Assembly (NCBI GenBank): GCA_026120185.1
Contig: JANUWF010001783.1
Span: 9,300,001-9,364,000, forward strand
DNA length: 64,000 nt
Direction of reading: 5' to 3'
Source: Voacanga thouarsii
Lineage: Eukaryota; Streptophyta; Magnoliopsida; Gentianales; Apocynaceae
Shown here piece by piece: positions 11,494-23,230 of the stretch. A program made the translations under genes and the position numbers. Under the pieces are notes generated by a model that searched no databases, was not told the origin of the DNA, and saw only the letters and a program-made list of their open reading frames with translations. Position 1 is the first letter of the stretch, and the number at the start of each line of letters is the position of its first letter.

Positions 11494-12582
11494 GGGTTAA
11501 AAGCAAAAATACCCTTAAGAAACACATATTTTTGCAATTATTCCCTTCATATTTAAAATTCAGTAATCATATCCTTATTAAATTTAAATCTTTTCAAATA
11601 GACTTCTCGCATTTAAAATTCAATAATAGTACTCTTTTTAATTCTAAATTCTTTCAAATATATCCCTCACATTTAAAATTTAGTAATAGTATCCTTCTTA
11701 AATTTAAATTCTTTGAAATATGACATTCTGTCAAGAATTTAATGAAATTCTCCACATTTGACATTTGACCGTTTTAAAAGATATAATTTCAATATACTCA
11801 TTATTATTAAGGGCAAATTGGTAATCTCAAAATTTTGCCTTCTCCAACTAATGAACGTTCCTTGGTAAGAATTAAAAAATTACTCTATTTTTGTAAATTT
11901 TCCAAGAGTGATTTTGGTTATAATAAATCCCTTCTACCAATGGTTTTTATTTTAATATTTAATAGTTATATATTTTGATTATATATATATTTTATATAAA
12001 AACCATGTAACCATTGAGGATTATCAAAATTCCTTCTACCAATAGTTATTATAATAATTTTCAATAGTTATTATAATAAAACTATAAAATTAAAATTCCT
12101 TCTACTAATAGTTTTTATTATAGTTTCAATATTTGGGATATTTACAGAAACAAAGCATTTTTTTTTTCATATTTACAAAAACAAAGCATTTTTTTTTTTT
12201 GTTTTCATTCTCACCAACAAACATTCATTATTTGGAAAAGATAATAGTTGAGATTATCAATTTATCCTTAATAATAATGAGTAGATTATAATCATATCAT
12301 CTTAAATGGTTAAATGTCAAATGTAAAGCATTTCGTTAAATTCTTGATAGAAGAGTATATTTGAAAGGATTTAATTTAAAAAATATATGATTATAGAATT
12401 TTAAATGTGAAGGGTATATTGGAAAGAATTTAAAATTAAGAAGGGTACTATTACTGAATTTTAAATGTAAGAAGTATGTTTGAAAAGATTTAAATTTAAG
12501 AATAGTACTATTGTTAAATTTTAAATATGAGAAGTATAATTGTAAAAGTATGTATTTTTAAAGAGCATTTTTGTCTTTAACC
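11494..12582. mobile_element. 1.1-kb long-TIR element (Mutator-like MITE or foldback) with internal tandem subrepeats
   Basis: Arms of about 335 bp (11494-11827 and 12250-12582) are reverse complements, beginning GGGTTAAAAGCAAAAATACC and ending TTTTTGTCTTTAACC. Each arm contains about four tandem copies of a 60-65-bp unit built on CATTTAAAATTxAGTAATAG and a pyrimidine-rich CCTTxTTAAATTTAAAT core. The loop has three copies of a CCTTCTACCAATxGTTTTTATT module (about 11930-12120). The flanks share TTATTTAT on both sides, suggesting a 9-10-bp Mutator-type duplication that has drifted. No transposase. The open frame at 11421-11723 is a translation of the repeats, not a gene. Confidence 0.72.
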
Positions 12583-13390
12583 ATTATTTATGTGTAGATC
12601 TAGTCAAGATGGAGGAAAGTCTAATATACAATAGTGGAAACCTAAATTCTCATATGGAGTGGAATTATAGAACATGTCTTTTATTTTATCCTTTTTTTCC
12701 CTATAAGCACACAGGGAACTTTTTATCATCCAAGTTTTATTTTGCTTATTTTTATGATGCATGATAATCAAGACTAATTAATATGCAAAGTGAAACCCGC
12801 TAGATCACTATTTATTAAAGTACCATCGAAAGCTAATTATGATATGTATGACACATACATTAGGGGACCAATAGATGACTTAATGAAGTCAAAAGAATAT
12901 CTTCTTTCAAAACTTTTGTTCAAAACCCTTATAAAATATTTTTTAATTTATTAAATGATAAATAATTTGATGCTTTAGGCATTCTTTTTGACTTCGCTGG
13001 GTAAGAAATGATTATATTGCTGCATGCTTTTGTTGAAAATTATTTAATACTATTAATTTCGTTTCTTGTACAAACTATATAGTGAATCAAATGATTGCTA
13101 AAAACGTAATAGCGAATGTAACTAATAGGTGAGAAATAGGATGGGATTGATATAATATGTAAAATTGACAGATCAAATATCTCTCGAATATATAAGATTT
13201 ATTAGAACATCTCACCATAGAAATGAATCTCCTGAAGATGGAATCACTATCACCATTGTAAAGAATGAGATGCCTATAATACATAAAAACTCTATCTACG
13301 AGATAGAGCTTCTATGTTAGGCTAAATCACTGCTATACTTTGTTGTAACCCTCTCTCTCTCTCATGCTACAAGCATAACTCATATGTCTC
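12583..13390. other. Intergenic, nothing recognised
   Basis: AT-rich sequence. A (CT)n run lies at about 13351-13363. The frame at 13087-13284 (minus) shows no motif and is not supported as a gene. Confidence 0.5.
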
Positions 13391-13675
13391 TCACTCACAC
13401 TGCAAGTGTTCCTTTATATTAGTGTGCATATTAAATTGCATACTTTGCATACGTGCCTCAAGCTTAACCCTAACCTCCTTAACCTCTATAGAACTTTTGT
13501 ATGATTGGTGGATTGAGGTTGGTGTTGGTCCCTCCCCCCTGCACCTGACATAACCCCTTATATTTGGATCCAATAAGAGTCGAAAGATATGGTCCTTCAC
13601 CTCATCAGTATGCTTAAACTCAGGCAGGGCTTGCCATTTTGACTCTAATCGGTTTACAAAGTTAAAAAATAACAT
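13391..13675 (-). pseudogene. TNPA-like (Ptta/En/Spm-type) plant transposase fragment
   Basis: A 94-codon minus-strand frame containing RLESKWQALPEFKHTDEVKD and DPNIRGYVRCRGEGPTPTS. The RGYVRxxGxGPTPTS motif is typical of the accessory protein of plant CACTA elements (plant transposase, Ptta/En/Spm). In these elements the accessory protein binds subterminal repeats. It lies on the same strand and downstream of the TNP2 remnant at 14.3-15.6 kb, the usual order in an En/Spm-type element. No upstream exons were recognised. Confidence 0.65.
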
Positions 13676-14289
13676 ACCAAAATAATAATATTAAAGTTAA
13701 TATATTTTTTGTTATTTTTTAACAATTTTAAAAAGTAACTCTTTGCAATTTACTTACATCATATCTATAATTAAATCTTCAACCTATCTACCATGTCGCC
13801 ATCGCGTCATAAAAAAACATAATTGTGACGTCGACTTTCCTTGTGAGAACATCTATGACAATTTAATAGAGTTAATTAAATAATCTTTACAAAGTAAATG
13901 TTTTTGACAATTTACTAATAAATTGGATGAAATTCAAAGTAAAGGTGTTTATGATAAAACTAAAATAAAGTTGGCAAAAATTCAAAGTACAGAGATTTCT
14001 TAGAGCAAAAGACATTATATTCAATAATGTGAATGCCAAAGTTTGAAAAATATTGTGCAAAAACACCTACATTCAATAATCTAAATACCTAATCTTATAT
14101 AATAGAATGTGGGATCCTTCATATGGTTGGTGGATATGCAATATGTTCAGATTTTTGTATTATCTATTTCATATTCTGTTAAACAACCTTCAAGTTGTGC
14201 TAATATTTCGATCTCTGTGCACCTTGTTAGTACTTGTTGTGTTTTCTATTCTACCATTGAAAGGAACTTTGTCCATACAGAGCTTATGT

Positions 14290-15640
14290 GATGGATCAAG
14301 AAATCTATTGTGATATAAGAAAAATTATTGGACAATCCATTAGGCAAGCGGTACGACAACTAATTAACACCGCATATTGGACAAGCCTTTTTGTTATGGA
14401 TACTATAGCCAAACAGATTGCCATACGTTGGAAAATAGCTTATAGTCTACATAATAGCTGCATACAAACAAAACATCTCTTTTGCCCAGTATCATATGTC
14501 ATCACACTGTCTCACTACAATTCTTTCAATTCTTTGATTAATAGTTGCATAAAAACGTCAATCTTATTCCCTGTACTTTTGATGCCATCAATAAAAGTTA
14601 ACAATATAAAGTAAGGTTACTTCATGCATAGCCAGGGAGGTAAATTGTATGGTATTAAGGCAACATGCCAAGTATTATGTGACATATGCATATTTGAAAA
14701 TGAACTAAATCTATCTGCAGCCAGTCCAAGTCTCACATTATGGTAATCACTTGCAAATCCCAAATGCAATGCACCAAATTTTCTCCAAACTCTAGAATTA
14801 GCTAGGTGTCTATAAACTCTATCTTTCACCACCTTCTTCATGCCACCTCATAAGAAAAATAGTTTTGTTAGACATGAATAAGCACTTCAACGTCAAAGTC
14901 AAAAAAAAAAATGCCTAACAATTTGCATGTAATAGTACTATCTTCTTTCTTGTGCCTTAGAGCATTGCATACCTCACTATGAGTAGTAGCCTTATTTACT
15001 CCCCTATATATCATGCAATTATTTGGACAAACATCCTATACTTTGCATTCCATTCTTAGCATATTCCTTATTTTACTAGTCTTGTAGTAATTTTTGAAAA
15101 TTTTCACACCCATCTCATTGAAAGCATTTGTTAGAAGCTCAAGCAGAATGTGAATGGATTTATTCAATTATCCATTGAGGACTTTCAAGTGTGATAATCT
15201 CATAATGAATGACGTAGAAGAAAATTTAATATACCTAGATACAACTCTACATTGGCCTCTTCTAACAATTTAAGTATCTCCCTCAGATCTTCTGGCTCTT
15301 CACTTGTATTAATGCCAGTAGCATCTTAGACCATTCTAACTATATCATCCCTTTGTATGTGGTTTGATGAAGGAATGCTGGTATTTGTATCACAGGAAGA
15401 TATGTATGTTTCTCTATGAGCTTTTTATTTTTTGTACCAATGCATAAAACTTTACATTTGACAATGGTGTTTGACATCTATTATTCTATAAAACTACCTA
15501 TTCTAGCATTTCATATAAGGACAATAGATTTGGGCTCCAATAGGTCTCTCTTAATGCAAATTCTATAAAAATATCTAAACTCTTATTATATTCATCACAT
15601 AAACGGTCATTTGAGTCAATCCATGATCGGTCCACTCTCC
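14290..15640 (-). pseudogene. CACTA TNP2 transposase remnant (N-terminal half)
   Basis: Read on the minus strand, several frames carry TNP2 sequence in order: EPEDLREILKLLEEANVELY (about 15.3 kb), VCPNNCMIY (about 15.0 kb), RVWRKFGALHLGFASD and NVRLGLAADRFSSFSN (14.7-14.8 kb), then ALIPYNLPPWLCMK (14.6 kb), then a degraded continuation with GNKIDVFMQLLIKELKEL down to about 14.3 kb. TNP2 is the catalytic transposase of CACTA elements. Only 14617-14841 is open over a useful length; stops and frameshifts elsewhere make it inactive. The C-terminal half (DUF4218/DUF4216) is missing here. Confidence 0.82.
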
Positions 15641-16263
15641 TATCAAGGTCAACAAAATATGTTATTGCAAATATTTAGGCCATTATGTTTATATAGAAAG
15701 CACTTAACAGATAGGATCAGGAATCCTATAATTGTACACCATTTTTACATAACGTTGGTATTTATTGACTAGGATATATTATGCATATCATTTTTGAGAA
15801 ACTTGGATGATAAGCAACTAAAGCTTAAGCTTATCAAATCAAATTGATTAAAGAAGTAATTGGTAGTGCATATCAAATTGATTCCATGGGACTTTGTTAT
15901 ACGAAACGTAAGATTTTTAATTTTAGAAAAAAATTTAACAGAGTATCCCCTTATAAATTGAACATTTTTCCAGCATTAGGCCACTTCAATATGTGCAATC
16001 TAGTCAAACAACAAGATAGAGAAATTAATGACAAAAATAGGTATATAATATAAAACTAACTTAAGGAAAATCACCCATTACCCATAAGAAGTAATTATCC
16101 ATCACTCATGGGAAATGATTACCAATCACTCAAGGGGATCTAGTCATTCAAACTAAACCTCAAGATTATTATGGAAGTAGATGCTCATATACCTTTAAAG
16201 ATACCTCTTTCATTGGAATAAGTGGCTTCAATTTCTGAATTAATTCTAACCTCTACATTTTAG

Positions 16264-16272
<9 letters not shown>

Positions 16273-16312
<40 letters not shown>
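16273..16312. repeat. (TA)n microsatellite
   Basis: About 20 uninterrupted AT dinucleotides. Confidence 0.95.
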
Positions 16313-16315
<3 letters not shown>

Positions 16316-16450
16316 TATGTTGTATTCACTATTTGCTAGCCTCCATGCCCCAAATAGTATTAAAAAACACTTCTCCCTCCCACAAACGCACACAAAAAGC
16401 TTACTAAAGAGAAAGCTTAAAGCTATTACAAAAAGGAACTTTTCATGAAA

Positions 16451-16454
<4 letters not shown>

Positions 16455-16501
<47 letters not shown>
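16455..16501. repeat. (TA)n microsatellite
   Basis: About 23 AT dinucleotides, followed by a short CA-rich run. Confidence 0.95.
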
Positions 16502-16502
<1 letters not shown>

Positions 16503-17690
16503 GCGTGCACACACATACACACATTTGTTATATAATTTAATTTTAAGATATTAATAATATTTATTACGAAAAATATAGTGTTAATTTATGATTTCAAATT
16601 ATTTAGATATTTTTCTTCTTTCTCTTTTTAAGCTTAAAGAGGTAGAGATATTTATGAATGTATTAATATATCTAATGAGATAAGGATGGATATTTTTCCA
16701 AATAAGATTCTTAATTTTTGAAAAATTTTGATCGAGTTTTCCCTATAAATTGAATATTTCCCAAGCACTAAGCCATCTCAAAATTCACAACCTTTCAATT
16801 AAACCAACAAAGAACACATAAAATAACTAAAACAGTTCAATTTTGTACCTAGATTGTTAGAGAAAGGACTAGGAGAAAATGGAAGGCAAGGTGTTAAGTT
16901 ATGAAATAAACAATGGTCAGAAAAAGGCAACTGAATTCATTTAGAACCAAAGGTCTTATTCTATGTTAGGCTTTACTGCAATTACAAATTCCAATTCATA
17001 AACATAGGCAGAACCATAAAATATTTCATTCTAGTAATTCTTATCTTCCAATTCTCAATTGTTTGACAAGATATAATATAAAAGAAACTAGTTAAGTACT
17101 ACTTAGTCAAATATGGTTGTATTTACTCTAAGACAATCCTAAGAGATACTACAAACCAAAACCTCAAAATAAGAAATATATCACACATCAAAAACTCAAA
17201 ATAAGAAAAGTGAAGGATTATGTTAGGAAAGCTTATATAATAGTTATTGCTTATTTCCCATTGGGAGAAAGCTACTCATGGAAGAATATTTGGATAGGAA
17301 ACTTATATTCACAAGGCATCGTGGCATGGATTAAAGCTCTAATAGGGAATCTGTCATTTTTGTTAAAGATGGCTCCCTTATTAGAGAGATGTTTGAAAAA
17401 TCTTAGATAAGAAAACATCCTTTAACGTTAAGCAGTAGGCTTAAAACAGATGTTGTAAAGGAGACTTGGGAAGTCAAACAAGAAACTTGTAATCATTAAG
17501 AGGCATTTATACTCTATGTCAATGATCATATATAAATAACCAATTCAATGCATTTAATTATTTCTGATTTTAGCTACATGAATACCAAGTTTAATTTGCA
17601 AAATTTATCAATCATCATAATCCCTTTCTCTTCTATCAAGCTTATTTTTTCTTTCTCCCTATTTTCTAGTTTCTTAATGAATGGTGTTTC

Positions 17691-19367
17691 TGTTAGAAAT
17701 ATGTCCTAAAAGACATAGGAATTCTGTAAAGATGTATATTTTGAAATAATAAAAGTATTTATTTTAATAAATTTGTATTCACAATTCTCATACATGAGGG
17801 TCGAAGTATATTAATAAGTTATCTACATATTGGGTTGTGCTTCACAATAAGATGCAGATCATGGTTATTTAATATACATGTAAAAGTGTTCTTGATCGAT
17901 TGATGAAGTTAGACACTTCGCTAAGATTTAGATTATTATGCTATAGTTTCAGGTGGGGAATGGTTCACCTTTAACCAACAAGTAGTTCTCTCACATCAAT
18001 AGTTTAAGCGTATTTAGAATACGTAAATCTAGACTATATGATAGTAGTTTTTATACAAGAATTATAATAAATACAGAGTGGACTATTACTATTACTATGT
18101 GAACAAATACTCTATAGCTTGGGTATGAGTTGGCGGTCTTGGAAGGCTAGACATATATGCTTTCATAGACTATAGGCGAGAATTTTTACTATGAGATCAA
18201 TATCCTTGTATATTGGGTACATATTTTAGTTTGATTAAGACAGACTTGTACAATATAATTTTTATGTCTTTCTTCGTGAAAGAAGTGATCATCTTCTTAT
18301 GATGATTTAAGCTAAAAATTTAGGATCCTGAGAAAAACAAAGAGTGTTGCTTTAAGGGTAGCTTCCTTTAAATAAGTGGTTATACTCTTAGAGGTCATAG
18401 ATTATGGACTAGAAGTCAAATGGTGGTAAATAGTATTGAAAAAGAAGATAGTACCAATTAGTTCTATCTCAATGATGAGTGTTATATAAAGGGGTATTTT
18501 CGTCATTATATATAAGTTGAAGGTAATGCATATATAATATTATCCTCAAAGTTAATATCTTCAAATAGTGATGAATGAAGATATTTAAAATGTAGAATGA
18601 AACTGTTTAGTTAGCAGGGGCATTTGGTCTAAATACAATTATTAATTTAGTAGGGATATTTTCGTCTTTTTAGCAGTAAAAAATATTATGTTTTTTGGTC
18701 CCTACGGTAACTCTAGAAACATAAATGGCTACTTTGCTCATTGCACAAATTATATTAATTGTTTGATGAATGAGAAAATTTATTTTATTTTAGAATGTCC
18801 ATTAGGTTAGAATAATTAATTAAGTCTAAGATTTATTCATGAGTCAGATTAATTAATTAATTAATTCTAGAAAGTCTAATTTAATAAATGGGCTTGAATA
18901 AAATAATAAATAAGGTGGAATCAGTTTCTATTATGTTGGATTTTAGTAAACACCAAGACAAATAATGAATATGTCCAATTAGCAAAAGAATAACTTTAAC
19001 CTGTCTTGGACTAAGGAGATTGGCTATCAAAGAATAGTACTGTGCCGCCATTCTTACTCCCTTTCTCTAGTTCTTTATCAGAAAAATAATCCTAACTAGT
19101 GTAATTTGTGAGGTTGAGAGAATACATTAGAAGATCAAAAGCTTCAGTATTGTATGTGTTTCATGCATAGGAGCAGACATTTGGCAAGACCACTAGTTAG
19201 TATAATTTTGGAAGTTACGGTTCAAATGATTTTTGGGCAACATACTAAATAGTAGATTCCTGTTATTGTCATAGTTTCTTCAAATTTTAGAAGAAAAAGT
19301 AAGCATGTGATCTTAGACTCTAATTTAATTCTTATATTTTGTTGTGCTTGTGTGATATTTAATGTTA
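17691..19367 (+). repeat. 5' LTR of long-LTR copia element
   Basis: Begins TGTTAGAAATATGTCC. Its body aligns with 24876-25846 (shared GGAATGGTTxxCCTTTAA and AAGTAGTTCTCTCA blocks). A TATATAAA box at 18483-18490 sits just before the shared GGGGTATTTTCGTCATT, and the same arrangement is at 25541 in the other copy. The end is placed just before the degenerate primer site; the exact last base is uncertain. Confidence 0.72.
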
Positions 19368-20779
19368 TAAGCGGTATCAGAGTATTGGTCTACATCAAGA
19401 TGCATGCTTTAGACTAACAATCGGTGGTGGTTCCTTAAATATCAATTTTTTTTATTTGCGTGATCTATATGATTAGTTTCTATATTACTTGTACACATAG
19501 CGTGTAGAGGTATAGGATTTTGTAATAATTATATATATTTTTTATTTGTTGGCTTTCAAGTTTTTGATAGCATCTGATGTACATCTCTTGATTGGAGGTA
19601 TGGATAATCGTAAATATTATATATTTTCCTCTAAGATTCGGGCTCTAGCTATAAAAAATCAGTTGGTACTAGCAATAGATTGAAGAAAAAAATGCAGAAA
19701 AAGGTGAAACGATCAAAATCAAATATGCCGAAGCTGTTTCAGAAATTCCCACTGTGGTGGACCAAGAGCCAGCTGGCGTTGGCCTTTGTCTGGAAGAAAG
19801 AGGCTGCAACAAATAGAAGCCAGGTAGCGTTAACCAAGTAGGCATAGGCAGTGCCGCCCAGTCTTTGGTTTGGGGTGATCAGTGCAATTTTTTCTGTAGT
19901 TTTTTTTTTTAAAATCAATCATGCATGATCTTTATTTTTTATGCATTGTTTTTATTTATTTTAATAAATAAATTAAATGAAAATGTAGTTGGAACTACTT
20001 TAGGATTAAACATGATCATCTTTATTTATAATGTTTAATCTTGGCTTATTTGGTCACATAGGTTTAAAGAATACATGAAGCATGAATATAATTTAGTTTA
20101 TTTTGTACGCATTTTATTCCTTTTTTTGTGAATAAGAAATAAATTGTGTTTCAAGTAAATATTGTAATTTAGTTTTTTAAAGTGAGATTCATGATTTACT
20201 TTCTTAAAGGAGCTATGCCGTTGGGATAAGAAAATAATATGAATCTAGGAACTTTAAAAGAGTTACCTAGATTATTTCTTGGAAAAATATAATTAAAACT
20301 CTTTAAATAAAATATTATGTAGGAGAGGGATTCTAACCGTCCCATAACTTCCACCCTATTCAATGTTAAGGGTTATGCTTTTTTATTGTGTCACCTGACC
20401 CCCTGAAGGATGTAATTTCATAAGAATCCAAATTTAACAGATTGAATCAAACTAATTTAGGGTATGTATTATATTCGACCAGCCTACGTTAGAGTCTATA
20501 ACATTACATTATTCATAGTTCATGTGAAATAGTGGCCAACCTACGTTAAAACTATTTTTTTTTTAATAATGAGCTAAATAATGTAGTAACGAGCGGTTAT
20601 ACACTTAATTTAGAAAATTTTTAATAACTTTTTCAATTCTTTTACGAGCTAAAAATTAACATTTTGATAAAATTTTGAGGGTTTATCTATTACCATAATA
20701 AATGTTATATTCACTTTAAATATATATTTTATGTGAATGGATACAAATTTATAAAATATTGTTGCAAAATTTACAGAAA

Positions 20780-21560
20780 ATGTCTGGTGGAGACTCTTTT
20801 AGTCTTTTGGCCATTATTCTCAAAGAGAATAGGTTAATTGACCTAAACTATGTGGACTGAAAAAGGAACTTGGACATAGTACTTACTACTGAAGAGTACA
20901 AGTATGTTATGACAAATCTCTGTCCCGAGATTAGAGAAAATTTCACTGCAGAAGAGCATGAGGCTAAAAAGGTATGAAAGAAAGCTGACGAAGTAGCTCG
21001 ATGTTATATGTTGGCTTTCATGTCTAATGTTCTTCAGTCCAAACATGAGAACAAGTCCACTGTTCACTACATAGATTGCTCTCTAATGGAGATATTTGCT
21101 AACAAGAGTCGACCCTAAAGCAGGAAGCTCTTAAGGTAATCATAAATACCTAAATGGCTGATAGAGTATCAGTCAGAGAGGATATACTTAAAATAATTAT
21201 TATTTTTGAAGAAGCCAAGGTACTTAGTGCAGTTATTGGCCCTGAAAGTTAAATAGATATGGTATTTAAGACGCTGTTGGAATCCTATATTTAGTTCAAG
21301 TTGAATTACAATATAAAAAAAATGAGTATAACTCTTTTAGAGTTAATGAAGGAGCTCTAGGCGGCAGAGAAAATCATGAAGCCTATGTCCACAGTCTTGT
21401 TGTAAAGGCCTCATTTTCTGGAACTAAGCCTAAGGCTAAGAAATTCAGGAAGAAGAGAGGCAGTGTAGTTAGATTAGCCGGCGCTGAGCCCAATGCTAAG
21501 TCCAAAGGGAAGTGCTTCAAATGTGATGAGAGGTGCCATTAAAAAAGGAATACCCAGATT
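20780..21560 (+). pseudogene. Copia Gag remnant
   Basis: From the ATG at 20780 the frame reads into DLNYVD followed by a stop and KRNLDIVLTTEEYKYVMTNL, a well-known plant copia Gag N-terminal block. Later pieces show a UBN2-type region (EDILKII, ALLESYI-like) and a broken zinc knuckle KGKCFKCDERCH near 21510-21545, in which a stop codon follows the His and the final Cys of the CCHC pattern is missing. Many in-frame stops exclude function. Confidence 0.78.
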
Positions 21561-21599
21561 TCTTAGCCAAGAATACATGTACGATTATCTTCTTAGAGT

Positions 21600-23230
21600 C
21601 TATTTTGGTGTTGGATCTTTATCAACTTAGATTATAAATTCCGAAACCACTGACCATATATATAACTTCTTGCTAGGGTTAAGAAAGATAAGGAATTCTG
21701 TAAGGGAGAGCACACACTTCAAGTTGGCAATGGAGCCAAGGTATAGGCAGAGCTAGTAGGAGAAATGACACTATGTTTTGGTTTAGATAGGATTCTTATA
21801 TTAAGAGGTGTTTTATATATTCCAAATTTCAAACAAAATTTAATTTTAGTGTCTAAATTGATGGATCATGGTATTATATTTTTTTCTATTCTGGTGTTAC
21901 AATTAGTGGAAATAGAAACTTTATTTTTTCTGGAAACATATATGGCAACTTATTTCCTTTGAATCCCATAAGTCATCAAATCAACAACATAGAAATTAAA
22001 CAAATAAAAAGATAAAGGTCATGACAAATGAATCGTATTTATGGCACATTAGGTTGGGACATATTAATCTTAATTGGATTTAGAGGTTAATCAATGATAG
22101 GCTCTTGGGCTTATTGAGATTGGGAGAGTGGTTTCAATGTGAATCATGGCTTAAGGGGAAGATGACCAAAAAATCATTTAATCAAAAGGTGGAAAGAACT
22201 AAGGAAATACTTAGTATTGTTCACAGTGATGTGTGTGGTTCAATGACTACACCAGCTAGCGATAGATACAAATACTATCTTGTTTACTAATGATTACTCA
22301 TGCTTTGGGTGTATTTTCTTGACAAGTTATAAGTATGGTTTTTTTGCAAAATTTAAAGAGTATAAGGCTGAAGTTGAGTGTCAAGGTATTAGAATCAGAT
22401 AGTGGTGGAGAGTAATTTCTCAGTGAGTTTAAGGACTACTTGATACGTTAAAGGATAGTATCTCAGCTGATTGTGCTTGGAATATCCTAGCAGAATGGAG
22501 TACTTAAAAGAAGGAATATAACATTACTGGAAATGACAAGAAGCATAATGAGTCATGTATCTCTTCTTATTTCTTTTTGGGAATAAAGCTTAGAGATAAC
22601 ATAACACATTCTAAACTTAGTGTCTTCCAAATATGTGCTTAAGACTCTTTATGAAATGTAGATTGGACAAAAGTCTAGTTGGAATCATCTCAAAATATGG
22701 AAAATGTCCAGTTTATATACTGATTAAGGTAAATAAGTTAGAACTAAGATCAGAATTATATTATTTTATTAGGTATCCAAAAAGAACTAAAGGTGGATCC
22801 TTCTATCATTTTAAGGAGTAAAAGGTGCATATTAGCATTTATGCTACATGCTTGAGGATGATAAAAAAAAGATGTCCACTAGTGGTTCAAGTTAGATGGA
22901 ATTAGAAGAGCGTGCATTATTCTCTTCGGATCAAAGTAACTTAATTGAAGAACTGAAAGAGGCACGACTTGATATTCCTATACAAGTAGAGTTTCGTCAT
23001 AGTGGGAGGGTGACTCAAGTTTCGAAAAGATGGACTAGAGGGATCTTTGATCTAGTTTTTCAATATTAGAAATAAGATCCTACTAGATATAATGGGGCTA
23101 CTATTGATCTTGATATACATAAGTAGCTTGAAGCAATAAATACAAAGAATGAATCTATGCATTTTAACCATGTCTGGGATTTTGCCATTGCACCGGAAAG
23201 GGTAAAACCTATAAGATGTAAGTAGGAGAT
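21600..23230 (+). pseudogene. Copia protease/integrase remnants
   Basis: Pieces in shifting frames: a protease-like stretch near 21640-21750, LRGVLYIPNFKQNLILVSKL at 21797-21857, a zinc-finger region with HIRLGHINLNWI near 22040, the integrase start VERTKEILSIVHSDVCGSMT near 22190-22250, and DSGGE near 22400 followed by QNGVLKRRN near 22490-22520. PIRC near 23210 belongs to the linker before RT. Stops and frameshifts occur throughout. The integrase Asp and Glu motifs are only partly retained. Confidence 0.72.

Larger units (their letters stand above)
15641..17690. other. Non-coding with diverged direct repeats and two (TA)n tracts
   Basis: The blocks 15905-16040 and 16700-16830 are diverged direct copies sharing TAAATTGAACATTT-like and AGCAxTAxGCCA motifs, probably pieces of the neighbouring CACTA element. 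(TA)n tracts lie at 16273-16312 and 16455-16501. The frames at 15844-16053 and 17210-17410 have no recognisable motif. Confidence 0.5.
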
